Assembly (NCBI GenBank): GCA_007922305.1
Contig: ML677364.1
Location: 18,188,260 to 18,252,259 of the forward strand
Direction: 5' to 3'
DNA length: 64,000 bases
Source of the DNA: Dermatemys mawii
Lineage: Eukaryota; Chordata; Testudines; Dermatemydidae
Part shown: positions 47,239 to 58,434 of the stretch, in pieces
How the letters are laid out: each line of letters starts with the position of its first letter
Numbering within the stretch: position 1 is the first letter of the stretch
Notes under the pieces: generated by a model
Told to the model about the DNA's origin: nothing
Seen by the model: only the letters and a program-made list of their open reading frames with translations
Databases searched by the model: none
Program-made: the position numbers and the translations under genes

Positions 47239-47368
47239 AAGTTTCAGAGTAGCAGCCCTGTTAGTCTGTATCTGCGAGAAGAACAGGAGTACCTGTGGCA
47301 CCTTAGAGACACGAAAGCTTATGCTTCAATAAATTTGTTAGTCTCTAAGGTGCCACAAGTACTCATGT
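47239..47368. mobile_element. Fold-back retroelement, second copy
   Basis: A 130-bp insertion of the same family as 39472-39714, flanked by the exact 10-bp duplication CCTTTTTGAT (47229-47238 and 47369-47378). The left part carries AGTAGCAGCCCTGTTAGTC and TGTGGCACCTTAGAGAC; the right part returns as GTTAGTCTCTAAGGTGCCAC in inverse orientation. The arms are about 25 bp around a 30-bp centre with ACGAAAGCTTATGCTTCAA. The ribozyme-like core is lost except for GAAAGC. It lies just 3' of the truncated CR1. Confidence 0.75.
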
Positions 47369-47404
47369 CCTTTTTGATGTTTCTTTTTTTTTTCTTTTGT
47401 TATA

Positions 47405-47546
47405 TACAGACTCAGTACTTGTGAGGGGGGAAGTATTGCCTCAGAGAGGCAGCCAGGGTGGTGATCGGTTTCCTCCAGTTACAGAACCCCCGGATATTGA
47501 ACCCAGGCCTCGCGGAGCTGGCAAACACCTGGCAGAACAGTTACAC
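47405..47546 (+). mobile_element. Possible LTR 3' fragment
   Basis: The sequence ACTCAGTACTTGTGAGGGG, then CCCCCGGATATTGAACCCAG and CTGGCAGAACAGTTACA resembles the U5 end of a turtle LTR retroelement that normally terminates in GTTACA. Only about 140 bp is recognisable and no duplication can be defined. Recognition from memory only. Confidence 0.4.
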
Positions 47547-50149
47547 ATCTATAACTAAATACAATTATTTTATGTGCAAATTTGTCGTCTCCTTACTGTT
47601 TTCACTATTCATTACATTAAACTGTCTGTATTTGAAATGTCAAATCATTAAACTGCAGTTATAGAAAAAATTATAAATGTTGAAGAACTGAATAATTTCA
47701 AGCGTACACCTCTGTTTTGACCTGTGTGCCTTGTTCTGGATCTTTGGACTGTAATCTAAAAGCCAGTGTGACCTACTTGTTTATTAGCATGTTGAGACTG
47801 AGCAATGAAGAGAAATGAGAAATAAATGTAGTGAAATTAAAATTAGCAAAGCAGCTCTTACCCAGTGCCTCTGAGCTCTGTTTGCTTGTTCACAAGATCC
47901 CCAGGGTAAAACCATCTTCTTTGTCATACATGACTGCCTCTGCAAACAACCGAAAGTGGTGCTACATGGTAAACAAACAGGCTGACTCTCATTATAATGT
48001 ACTGGGGGCTTGTGGGTGTGTTTGTGTATTGCTGAGCAAAGAGGTGATTGAGTGTAAATACTTCTGCACTGGGCTGGTTGGCCCTGACCAGGTCTGAGAT
48101 TCCAGACTATGGCTTTTGCTTGGAGCAGGAGGGTTCACAAAAATCCTTCCTGTCCTTTTGCATGGCTGTGCGAGGGCCTTGAGTGAAGTGTTCCTTGCTC
48201 TGCCACTGGGGAACAAGATGCTGAAAAGGGGCAGGAGCTGTGTCCTTCTCTCCCTCTGTTCCAACCTGCAGAACTGGGCTGGCGCCCAAGAATGACTGTG
48301 TCTGCCTTAGGCACAATCTCCATAATGCAGTACCTGCTGTGAGGTAGCTTTGGGCCACTGCCTGTGCAGGGCTATGGACAGATGTAGCCAGACCTAGTTC
48401 TGTTTTGTAATTGCAATCTGCTGACAAGCCTAAAAGGAATACATACACTGTACTGCTACAGGGTGCTGACCCCCACAGAAAAGTCTACCTTCGCTTGAAT
48501 AGGAAAAGCCTAATGCGTAGAATGGGAGAATATACCATGTGCTGGATAGTCACGAAAGGACTGCATTCTTGTAAAACATAATTTATCTCTTGATTTAGAG
48601 AAGTAGTTACAGAAGTGCTGCAGTTAGCTTTCAAAACGGCCTAGGGCATCATGAATATTGTCCAGCCTCTCCTCAGCTCTGTTGTATTTGGTGGGTAAGT
48701 TAATACAGGCTGGATCAGTATTAACATATCTTTCTTCCTCTTGATGGTCCAGGACAATCTAGTTAAGAGGATCTAGGTCCCATGGCCAGTGGGGCAGCAC
48801 CATTTAGCTTGGATCTGGACAGAGCATTGCTTGGAGCCGTTGCAGAGGCATGAAGCTTCCTCACAGATGGCCAGAGCCCTTGAGATCTACCGTGTTGCCA
48901 GCTGTCATAATTTCCTTGCAAGTCTCATGATATTTGATACTCTTCTTAAAATCCCAGCTTCTGGAGTCATGTGATTACATGGGAATCTCAGCTTTGATTA
49001 CTTTTTTAAAAGCAATTTTTAGCTGTCATGTTTGTGGAGTAAAGCCCCAAAGGCTCAAAACCCAGACAGCGTATAAAAAGATCCGAACATCTATTTTTAA
49101 AAAACCCTCATGATCTGCAGGATGAGGGAGGATAACATGATTTTTTAACTCTTGGGTTTGGCAATATTAGATCTACATAGAGTTTGTGGAGTCCACTAAT
49201 TTTGTGGACCAAATGACTCATGAAAGAACATGTAGGAAATTTTTCAAGAAGAATATTGTGGGGTTTTCTATCCCACTGTCTGGACATAATCACAAGAAGT
49301 CCTCTCTGTCATTCCTACGTGATGAATAGCTATTCACCAAATGCACTCTACCTTTTCACATTGTTTGTAAACCTATACTATGTCCCATGTTATGCAGGAG
49401 GACAGACTAGAGGATCACTGTAGCCACAAATTCTATGACAACTTTGGTGAAACCAACTGCTTACACCTAGGAACTTTTCACTCCTATATATGCATTTATT
49501 TTGTGATACACTGAGAATTAGCAACCCGTTCAAACTAAATAGGAGATCTGTATATTGGCCAATAAGTAAATGGGAATTGGGGTAATTTTCTTGGCAGCAG
49601 GACCTTGTTTAGGCACTGGTTTCCTTTGAACCTCAATCATGTTAAGTAACTCAAAGAAGACTACACACTTTTAACCAGCAAGATGACATATGGACTCACT
49701 AGTTAGTTGTGATTTATAGAAAATGAATTTCATTCTCATGAACCTGAATGCTGTAATTATATACCTCCTCTTTTCATACATGTAGCTTCTGCATTTGTGT
49801 CTTTAATCATCTTAGTTTTTCTTTTCTCTGCCTCCCTCGCAGACTTGGTTTATTCTCTCTCTAGACCTCTGGGCATGTGTTGACATTACTTTTAAAATGG
49901 TCACAATCCGAGAGAAGCTATTCTGAAAAGCCATTCAGCTGATTGTTAACACTAGTCATCAGAATACTTTGTAATTATTCGTGTAAGAATACTTGTATAG
50001 ATTACATGATAGGATGATTACAGAGGAAAATAATGGCTGCCTTGAGTGCCCATTATTTATCTGGAAAGCATTTTTTAATAAAGAAAAAGTGACTGCCATA
50101 CATTATGTAAATCTTGCACTGTTTTTTATTTTTAAGTTCTTGGTCTTAG
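47547..50149. other. No gene recognised
   Basis: About 2.6 kb. Overlapping minus-strand frames at 47992-48448 (up to 113 codons) lie in a locally GC-richer patch and shadow one another. An old repeat may be present near 48890-49160 (CTCATGATATTTGATAC, TTTTTAACTCTTGGGTTTGGCAATA), but it is undefined. Confidence 0.4.
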
Positions 50150-50797
50150 CTTCTCTCCTACCTACTTTTCTCAAACACTTGCTTTTTCACTATAGCTTCA
50201 GGATATAATGCTTCCGGCTTCTTGTTTACAATGTCACCTGAACGTGAGAACAGGTGTTCTCATGACATTCTAGTAGCTGGTGTTGCAAGATATTTACATG
50301 CCAGATGTACACGCTAAAGATTCATATGTCGCCTGATGCTTCAACCACCATTCCAGAATACATGCATCCATGCTGATGATGGGATCTGATTGACAGCAAT
50401 CCAAAGTGGACCGATGCATGTTTGTTTTCATCATCTGGGTCAGATGCCACCAGCAGAAGGTAGATTTTCTTTTTTTGGTGGTTTTGGTTCTGTAGTTTCC
50501 GCAGCAGTGTTGCTCTTCTAAGACTTCTCAAGGCATGCTCCACACTTCCCCCTCTCAGATTTTGGAAGGCACTTCAGATTCTTAAACCTTGGGTCAAGTG
50601 CTGTAATTATCTTTAGAAATCTCACATTGGTACCTTCTTTGCATTTTGGCAAATCTTCAGTGAAAGTGTACTTAGAATGAAGATGTGCTGGGTCATCATC
50701 TGTCACGTTACTGAAATTATCTGGGACCATATAGATCATTGGTGCAACTAAGGTCCTGTAGGGGCACCAAATCTTAGGTAAAGGGGGTCATATAAGG
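50150..50797 (-). pseudogene. hAT transposase remnant (ZBED-like), antisense copy
   Basis: On the minus strand this reads as the C-terminal half of a hAT-superfamily transposase. The open part (50518-50739, 74 codons) has TALDPRFKNL (46-55), the family's conserved (L)DPR-K motif. A frame-shifted continuation (50322-50543) carries the acidic linker (ASDPDDENKHAS) and the sequence leading to AYESL. Downstream, the dimerisation region (ACC-GGTGACA inverse, 50170-50300) survives only as DNA similarity, with stops. The same family is present in plus orientation at 51811-52523. The N-terminal zinc finger and catalytic Asp residues are not found. Confidence 0.75.
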
Positions 50798-51811
50798 TGT
50801 CTACAACCAGGTCATGGTCTGCTGATTATGATTATGCTATCTGTATGTGTGTATCTTGTTTGTAGCTAGAGTTATGAAGATTGGCTGTATAGTGTCTGTA
50901 TTTCAAACTTATGCTTGCTTTTGGGTGAAATCTCAAACAAAGTTACTGTTGGCCTGGCCTTCCTGATGGCCCATCAAGTTCCAATCAAGCTAACATTGAA
51001 CTTTGTAGATGCCTGTCCACACCCAAGCTTCCCCAGGAATGTGGCCTGGCTGCTCAGGTGCTGAATCTTGAAGAGTCATGTAACTGGACCACATGGCTCT
51101 GAAACTCCATTTTACAACTGGACTCTGATTAGCAAGAAGGAGGAGGTCTCCACCCAGAAGAGGAAGTCTATATAAACCTGGGAGAAAGATCTCCATTTTG
51201 TCTTCAATCTCCAGTCTCCAGTCTCCAGCCTGGCTCCTACTTCTGGATGGGACTTTGCTACAAAGGGGCGCTCTGGCCAAAGGATTGATGACCCATTCCT
51301 CCAGGGAATGTATTCCAGAGACTTTGATTTGAACCTGCAGTTATTCTACAACTGGTGCAAGCCATTACTGCATGTATTTGATTTTCTTTAACCATTCCTA
51401 ACCCTCACCTAGATCTTTTTCCTTGTATAATAAACCTTTAGATTTTAGATTCTCAAGGATTGGTTACAGCATGATTTGTGGGTAAGATCCGATTTGTAAA
51501 TTGACCTGGGTCTGGGGCCTGATTCTTTGGAATTGGGGAGAACTGTTTTCTTTTATTGGGGTATAAGTTTTCATAACCATTTGTCCCCAGGATAGGTGGC
51601 TGCCGGTGGTGGTACTGGGAAGCTGGAGTGTCTAAGGGCGTTGCTTGTGTAACTTGTGGCTAGCAAGTGGGGCGAAACCAAAGTCTTTTCTGTTCGGCTG
51701 GTTTGGTTTGCCTTTAGGGCAGAGAAACCCCAGCTTTGGGCTCTAGTTGCTCTTTTGAAAGCGATTTGTCCTGATCTGACACTCTCAGTGGGTCACGCCA
51801 GAAACAGCACC
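50798..51811 (+). mobile_element. LTR-like retroelement sequence between two hAT pieces
   Basis: About 1 kb that begins near TGTCTACAACCAGGTCATGG and ends near AGCACCGTCACA. It has a TATA box in a good context (TCTATATAAACCTGGG, 51168-51183), and about 260 bp later AATAAA (51429-51434) followed by a T-rich stretch, matching LTR U3-R-U5 layout. I recognise the U5 side (GGCTAGCAAGTGGGGCGAAA) from a turtle LTR family. No clean target duplication is found; TCAT occurs near both outer edges but would require a non-TG start. Probably a solo LTR. Confidence 0.65.
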
Positions 51812-52523
51812 GTCACATCATCTGAGATGGCTATAACATGAAATATATGGCAGAATGCAGGTAAAACAGAGCAGGAGACATACAATTCTCCTCCAAGGAG
51901 TTCAGTCAAAAATTAATTAACACATTTTTCTTTTAATGAGCACCATCATCATGGAAGCATGTCCTCTGCAAAGAGGCTGAAGCATGAAGAGGCATATGAA
52001 TCTTTAGTGCATCTGGCATGTAAATATCATGCAACACCGGCTAGAACAGTGCCATGCAAACGCCTGTTCTCACTTTCAGGTGACACTGTAAATAAGAAAT
52101 GGACAGCATTATCTCCTGTTAGTGTAAACAAACTTGATTTTCTTAGTGATTGTCTGAACAAGAAGTAGGACTGAGCGGACTTGTAGACTCTAAAGTTTTA
52201 CATTGTTTTGTTTTTGAGTGCAGTTATGTAACAAAAATCTACATTTGTAAGTTGCTCTTTCATGATAAAGAGATTTCACTTCAGTACTTGTATGAGGTGA
52301 ATTGAAAAATACTAGTTATTTTATCAGTTTTATAGTGCAAATATTTGTAATAAACAAAGTATTCTGTGTTGTAATTGAAATTGATATATTTGAAAATGTA
52401 GAAAAACATCCAAAATATTTAATAAATTTCAATTGATTTTCTGTTGTTTAACAGTGTGATTTATCGTGATTATTTTTTTTGAGTTAATGGTGTGAGTTAA
52501 CTGTGATTGATTGACAGTTCTAG
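51811..52523 (+). mobile_element. hAT DNA transposon 3' end, plus copy
   Basis: Runs from the transposase linker region (CATCTGAGATGGCTATAACA) through the C-terminal dimerisation domain, a 3' UTR with AATAAA-rich sequence, and the transposon terminus GAGTTAACTGTGATTGATTG-ACAG...CTAG. That terminus matches the known turtle hAT end that carries repeated GATTAATCG-like words (here decayed to GTGATTTATCGTGATTA and TGTGATTGATTGACAG). The 5' part is missing at the LTR boundary. Confidence 0.8.
51959..52168 (+). pseudogene. hAT transposase C-terminal dimerisation domain
   Basis: A 69-codon frame ending at the natural transposase stop (TAG at 52166-52168). It has the hallmark of the hAT family dimerisation region: AYESLVHLACKY (residues 12-23), then TPARTVPCKRLFSLSGDTV (26-44), with the conserved P-x-x-x-V-P...R-LFS-x-G pattern, and LSPVSVNKLDFL (51-62), the LSP-NV--L-FL end. 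Hydrophobic dimer contacts look intact in this segment, but the catalytic core is absent. Upstream the frame is broken in the linker (stop at 51839-51841). It could derive from the same autonomous element as the antisense copy at 50150. Confidence 0.88.
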
Positions 52524-53859
52524 TTTTCACATTTGTTGAGCTGATTCAAACCCATGTTAAAAAAATGAAAATATACTTAGACCTTATCCTCCTTCCTTTT
52601 ACACAGTTCTTATGATCACACCAGACAATATCCAGGCTCTGCTTAAGAAGAGCTTAGGACAGGATAAATGAAAAACTGCTAATGGATATTCTGCATCACT
52701 CCATACCTTCCTCTTTATTCAATGTAGGGCAAGTTTCTGTACTGAGGGGCAACACAGAAAGCACAATAGCTGAAGTACCACTGGTGCTTAGGTGGGAGAA
52801 TGAGTTTAGCCCACCTTCATGCTTTCAAGACTCTGAGCTGAAGAGGAGGTTGCTGCAGCCTTTGATGTGTGTTATTTCACGAGGTAAAGAGGTAGAGATC
52901 TGTGCTCTGGAGGTGCTCTAACATGTGGCATTCTGACCTGCTCTTTATGTGCCTTGTATCCCAGAGTTGCTGGAGTGCTCTGGTCACATCTGTTCTGTTA
53001 CATGCTTCTGCACTGGAGAAATTTCCCAGAGACTTCCTTCGTTCCCTTGTGGACATTGCATGTCACTGAAATGGCATAAAGAGGTTGTTGAAAAGACTGG
53101 AATCTCATGCTCTGCTTCTTATTACACCACCTCACTTGACCCCCCCCACCTCCATTCCACCCGTTATGTCAGCCTTAAGAACCTAGCTGTGTGGCCAAGA
53201 TTTATACAAGTTACTAGTGAATGTGGTTATCTCTGTTTTTGGGTGCGCATTGTAAAAAGGATTACCAAGAAAGTGCCAAACACTCTCCCCATTAAAAGCA
53301 GCCTCTGTAAATGTGTCTTAAGCTGGGCACCCAAAACTTGAGACCTCCACAGTCATGAGTCAATCTAAAAACACTGGCCTAACTGTATTTGTAATGTTTA
53401 GCGCTTACACAAGACCATCCTCATCATCACTATCATTTTCCTACTTAACTAAGCTACAGTTAAAGGGTGTGTCTCACTTCCAGTTGTTTATGTTTCTCTA
53501 CTTTGAGCCTTCTCCTTTTTTCCTCTTCTTTTCTGGGGGGAGAGAGTGTCAGGGTGCCCTGGCCTGAACTGTGAAAGGTCGAAAACAAAAAACCCCATCA
53601 AATGAACAATCATTTGAGCTATTTTGTCTGTCATTTAGTTTCATGTTATAAGTGCCTGTTGTAACATAAGCATGCCATAGTAGATATTACATCTGTGTCC
53701 AATCATCTTCCTGATAGTTCACCAAAGGGGGTTATGTGTGGTTTCTACAAAAAACTAGCTGCTTATTGTGGGATGTGTGTCCAGGAAGCATTTTTAGAAT
53801 TATGTAACATGTAAATTATTGGTACCCAGAACTGGTAGAGGCAAAACTTTTCACCTGTT
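52524..53859. other. No recognised feature; 130-codon frame
   Basis: The plus-strand frame at 52949-53341 (130 codons, eleven Cys, several His) is the longest here. The Cys/His spacing does not fit a zinc-finger class I know and the frame is interrupted upstream, so I do not call a gene. The rest is AT-rich. Confidence 0.35.
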
Positions 53860-54600
53860 GTGGGTCACAAAGCTGACTCAACACTCAGAACAATCTGTAA
53901 ACCTGACTCAGTGCTGTATTTACAGTCTGTGGAACATGCAGGTTTGAGCACTGACAAAGACATGGGTCTCACACTGTATATGAGAAAGAAAGAGGTTCAA
54001 ATGTTATCCATTACAGAGGTGATATTCTTTCTTAAGCAGTGTCTCATGAAAAGTGAGCCCCTGCTCTCTGGAATGTACAAAGCTGTAAAGACTGACCGGG
54101 AGGGGAGAAATGCCTTATTAGACAGGAAAGTAACTTGTTAATAAGTGTAAACTGTAGATTGTGGAGGTTTTTTTACCTGTAACATTATGTTTTCAAATTC
54201 TTTTACTTGTTTTGAGTTGAATCTCTACCTCTAACTTTTTTACATAAACCACAGTTTGGTTTTTACCATAGACATGTCTACATGCTTTTATCTGAGAACA
54301 CTGTTGAGCTGAGGTAAAGCTGGTAAAATGGGGCGCATTGGACCAGTGACCATTGCAGGTGTCCAGAAGACATGGGACTGGGCACTCAAGTGTAACAAAG
54401 TATGTGTGTAAATTGTTAGCCTTCAGAGAAGGGGGGAAAATAGGGCTTGGGAAGCCCAGAGTAGAGTGTTTGTGATGTTCGGGGCCAGAAGAGTTAAGAA
54501 GATTTTCCCCTGGTGGGCCCAGACAAGGCTCTCTCAGACAAGGCTGTAAACAGGTGGTAGCAATTCACCTCAGGTAACCTCCAAAAGTGTGGTACCTTTA
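53860..54600 (+). repeat. Possible retroelement fragment with a 93-codon frame
   Basis: Begins with a clean frame (53860-54141) rich in Lys and Leu, with no domain I can name, followed by a TTTTTTTACCTG tract, then a GC-richer block ending in CCCAGAGTAGAGTG...CACCTCAGGTAACCTCC (54455-54585). The last part resembles the U5-side of turtle LTR sequences. I recall this sequence as repetitive, but cannot name the family or define its ends. Confidence 0.35.
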
Positions 54601-55567
54601 TAAAGATTTCAGCAACAGTTCTCCATCATTCTACTGTATAGGTCTCTGTGACCTAAATAAAGTTGATCAATACTGTACCATTCTGAGAAAGAAAGGAAAC
54701 AAATGTCTTTTCATTAACATTTCATCAGCACTTCCTTTCCCAACTGGTCAGATGTCATGGACAGACTCGGCTAGTGTTTTCTTAGCACATAGTTAAAGAT
54801 TGAAAAGTTTAATAAGGGAATGATATGATCTGTATTAGCCCTTAAGTGAAAAGAATTGGGTCACTCCCCAATCTAGCTCTCCCCTATCTCAAATGAACAC
54901 TAATATTTTAATCAGCCTGTTGTTCCAGGGTAAAATAAAATCACATCAGTCATCACAGACCTCACAGAGCATGCCTCAAGCTCAGTGCTCAAAGGAGGGG
55001 ATTTATAGTATATTGCAAACCTTCTTCAAACTGCTCTCTGGTTTAGTTTTATTACACAACTGTGCCCCAGCTATAGGGGAAACACCTTCAGTTTGATATT
55101 TTTACTGATCTTACTATAAATTGAATGATGGCTGGAGCCCAGGAAAAGAACTCTGCTTAGTGGATTCAGTGTAATTCCTCCAAATCCTGGAAGAATCAAA
55201 CAGAGCAGTAAGCCCCAAATCTTGGATAATGGGTTCTCTAGCAAAGTGTCAGAGTGCATTATGGCATTACAGGCTTTATTAATACACTGAAATTTATATG
55301 TAACTATGGTTAATTTCAATCTGTCTCTTTGGGGCTTTTTCACTCAGCCCAAGGGGATTCCTTGAGTTAAATTGATACATTCAGGGAGGAAAAGGATGAC
55401 GTGTTTTATAAGTCAACTCACATCGTATAAAAAGTATAGGTACAAAATGACAGGCTCTCTGTTTTCCTGCAGCAGATTGCCTACATCATAGGTAGCATCA
55501 GTGGTCGTCTTATTGGCAGTGCAGGAAGCGATGCCTACAGGTATGTTTACCTGACATTTTCACCCAC
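54601..55567. other. No feature recognised
   Basis: AT-rich DNA with no gene or repeat recognised. Confidence 0.4.
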
Positions 55568-55766
55568 CCTCCCAGTGCTCTGGGGCTGGAGGGCCTGGAG
55601 CCGCATTGCCCAGCCTCCCAGTGCTCCAGGGCTGGAGGGTCTGTGGTCACACTGCCTGGCCTCCCAGCACTCCGGGATTGTGGGGGTTAGAGCTGTGCTG
55701 TCTGGCCTCCTGGAACTCTGGGGCTGGGCTGCACTGCTTGGCCTGCCAGCGATCTGGGGCTGGGGC
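55568..55766. repeat. 46-bp GC-rich minisatellite
   Basis: Tandem units begin with CCTCCCAGTGCTC or a variant: 55568-55613, 55614-55659 and 55660-55705 are each 46 bp, 55706-55741 is 36 bp (10-bp internal deletion), and 55742-55766 is partial. Units 1 and 2 are closest. The frames of 76-104 codons crossing it on both strands are repeat-derived. A poly-G run (GGGGGGGGGG) at 55840-55849 lies just downstream. Confidence 0.9.
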
Positions 55767-55849
55767 TCTAGCCTGGGTTGGGGGTTGGTGGCTGCAGTGG
55801 AGGGGCTCTGGACTCTCATGGTGGCAGGCGATGTAGACGGGGGGGGGGG

Positions 55850-56437
55850 CTTTGGGAGCAAAGGGTGGGGTTAGGGGGTTGTCTCCCTGAGCCAGCGGTA
55901 CACCTGCCCCTCATGCTTTCCATTATAAACCCCTCTTTTCAGTTGCTGAAAACTTTGCTACATTTTAACCATTTGGATGGGAAATTTTCCAGGATGAGTA
56001 TCATCCTCAGACTTATTTAACAGTTTAGTTATTGGACAATTTCAGCAAAACTGGTTTGTCCAGCTCTCAGAATGAGGTTAGTGTTTGCCCATGTTAAAAC
56101 ATTTTCTTACACCCTTGTTATTGAGAAGCTCTGATTGTGCTTGGGCGGAGGTACTTGAATTAGGGAAGAGGGTCACCCTAGCGTCAGCCATCCCTGTGAA
56201 AATCTGCCCAAATTTGGTCCAGATATGAGTTGCTGAAAAATCACAGCTTGTACATGATCGCTAGACTTAGTTTGATAAATTCACTGATTCTATCTGCACT
56301 GAGCACACTCAAGCCAAGGGCTCCATGGGCTGAGCAGGACTTTCCCTGTAATTACTCCTCCTGGGAAACTTGGATGAAGATAGGCTGAAGCAGATAGGGG
56401 CAGATGAAATCTGACCAGGCGGAAAGGGGTAGAAGGG
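55850..56437. other. No feature recognised
   Basis: No gene seen. Phrases near 56040-56240 (TTGTCCAGCTCTCAGAATGAG, GAAAATCTGCCCAAATTTGG) look like an old repeat without definable ends. Confidence 0.35.
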
Positions 56438-56445
56438 TGTGTGAC

Positions 56446-56575
56446 CATAGGTGCTGGCACTAGGGTTGCTACCACATCCCCCCGGCTTGAAGTAACGTCC
56501 ATTAAATACAGGCTTTACAGTTTGGTTGAATGGTTTTCAGCACCCTTACTATTAAAAATTGTTCCAGCACCTCTG
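56446..56575. mobile_element. Short hAT-type MITE
   Basis: 130 bp with ends CATAGGTGCTGG and (inverted) CAGAGGTGCTGG, matching at 11 of 12. Flanking 8-mers TGTGTGAC (56438-56445) and TGTGTGGC (56576-56583) match 7 of 8, a hAT-size duplication. The interior is palindromic in part (GGTTGCTACCACATCC; CACCCTTACTATTA). No coding capacity. Confidence 0.88.
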
Positions 56576-56583
56576 TGTGTGGC

Positions 56584-57284
56584 CACTAGAGTACACTACC
56601 CACCAGAATGTGCAATAGAATCCACTATTCTTCAGTCTCCAACTCTTCTGCTGGCAACAAAAAGCCACAAAGCCCACTATCAAAATGTGTTCCATATCTC
56701 CCTCTAGTGGCTAGGCCACATAGGGTATAACAACCTACTACTGCTCTCATTAACTAAGGTGGCTGAGGTCTATGCTGTGAATCTTAAGATTTTAACCATA
56801 CTGATGAAACATGTGAGACTCCATAAAAGTCCCCATTATGGAATTTCTGCCCCACCCCCAGTTTTGTATTTTAAAAACCTAGCAAATTATAGAAAAATTA
56901 CATTACCAGAAGTCAAGCACTCAGAAATTAGGAAAGACCAGAATTAAGGTTGTCTGCGCAATTTTAATTTGGACCCTTTGTATGTATGCACTGGGATACA
57001 GACTTGAACTAAGTGATCACGTGCAACTGAATCTCTGCCTCATACAGCGTATAGGATGGATCAGGTTGCAGGGTGAATGAGGCTGTTGGCTGTAGGAATC
57101 CTGGTTTATTTATTGCAGAAGTTGGAAGATGTCTAGTGAAAGAATCAGGGGACTGCAGGAAATGAAAGGATGTTCTGATGCTTTAGGGAGTTGAATACCA
57201 TCATGGCAACCTTATTTCTGGCATTTCTTACCTTTTGAGGGCTTGACTTTGTAACCGTAACTTTCTTTGAGTTTATTTTTATTT
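56584..57284. other. No feature recognised
   Basis: AT-rich with no gene. A short frame at 56759-56947 has no recognisable content. Confidence 0.4.
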
Positions 57285-57560
57285 AATTATTATTATAGAA
57301 GCACCCAGAGACCCAGATGAGATCCAGCTTACATTGTGCGAGGCACAGCATATGCACAGAGTAAAGAGCTTGCTATCTAACTAGACAAGACAGAAAAGGG
57401 CCAGGAGAAAGGAAAGCAGCTTTATCTTCATTTTACTGAGTGAGAACTGAGCTGCAAAGTAGTGCAATGTCTTGCCCCAGGTCACACAGGAAGTCTGTGG
57501 CAGAGCCAGGAATTTAGTCCAGCTGTCCCACGTCCCACTTGGGTGTTTTGCTCACAGAAC
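57285..57560 (-). mobile_element. MIR-family SINE, antisense
   Basis: Nearly full-length MIR-like element read on the minus strand. Plus-strand landmarks in order are TTATTATAGAAGCACCCAGAG, TTGTGCGAGGCACAGCATAT, the core CATTTTACTGAGTGAGAACTG, GTCTTGCCCCAGGTCACACA and GTCTGTGGCAGAGCCAGGAA. The core and tRNA-related part are well preserved for an ancient family; it ends toward the tRNA head near 57550. Confidence 0.88.
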
Positions 57561-58139
57561 CATGCTTCTCTGATTAAAGATGACTTCCTCAGAGAATCTG
57601 TGCTGATGAAGAATGCACTTAACAAATGTCAATATAATCAGATCTCTTAGAAACCAAGCAGTTTGTTTTGTTCTACCATTGTTCCTTACTTAAAAACCAG
57701 TTAACACAGATACAGCTTTTCCACCTCACTGACTCTCTTTTGTTTTTTGCTCCAGTTCTAAATGACTGTTAGAAAAGACACTCTGCTGATCATACATTAT
57801 TTTAATATTTTTGAAAGCTTTTTTGAAATTTCTAAAGGTGGCTTTTTCTGTGTACCTGAAATGTAAATATTTTTACTGAAAGTCTGTTTAGAAAACCACA
57901 AGGCACTGTTCAATGTTGTGGTGCACCTTTATGCAGAATGCCAGCACCAGTTCTAACCGTGGGGGGATTTTCAAAAAGTGCATAAGGGCTAGATTTTTCA
58001 AATGTTCCTTGGTGCTTAACTCACTTAGATGCTTTAGAAAATGCTACCCTAGAATCTTAGTTGTACTTCACACAGACCACTGAGCAAATTTAGTATCTGA
58101 GGAAAAAAATGAAAAATCCACTCTTTATTTGGTTTTCAT
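57561..58139. other. No feature recognised
   Basis: AT-rich DNA with no gene or repeat recognised. Confidence 0.4.
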
Positions 58140-58339
58140 TGTGGTGGGGAGGTGCCAGTCAGAGGAAAGGCAGCCTTTGGAAAAATTCCCAAGCGTAGAG
58201 CTGGCTGAAACCTGGGCTTTCTGATTCCTGCAAAATTTTCATATTTCAAATACTTTTGTGAACCAGAAATCTCTCCAATATTTCGTTTCAGACACACTGC
58301 CATGTTGTGTTTCCAGAATGAATGATGCTCCCAGGACTG

Positions 58340-58434
58340 GCAGCGGCTGATTGAAACTGACATTCTTGTTACTTTCATCCATGCTAATAGCAGCAAAGAA
58401 AAGTGACAGGAATGTCAATTTCATTCAGCAGCTA
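58340..58434. repeat. Imperfect inverted repeat (hairpin)
   Basis: The left arm 58340-58376 (around TGAAACTGACATTCTTGTTA) and the right arm 58398-58434 (inverse TGAAATTGACATTCCTGTCA) pair at about 80% over 37 bp with a 21-bp loop. It produces the two mirror-image small frames starting MKLTFL on opposite strands. It sits just upstream of the GC-rich block at 58435-58770. Confidence 0.7.

Noticed and set aside
51168..51434. Promoter and poly(A) signal of a host gene
   Set aside because: The TATA to AATAAA spacing and surrounding sequence fit an LTR, and no coding sequence follows.
55547..55874. Frames of 76-104 codons on both strands
   Set aside because: Produced by the 46-bp minisatellite.
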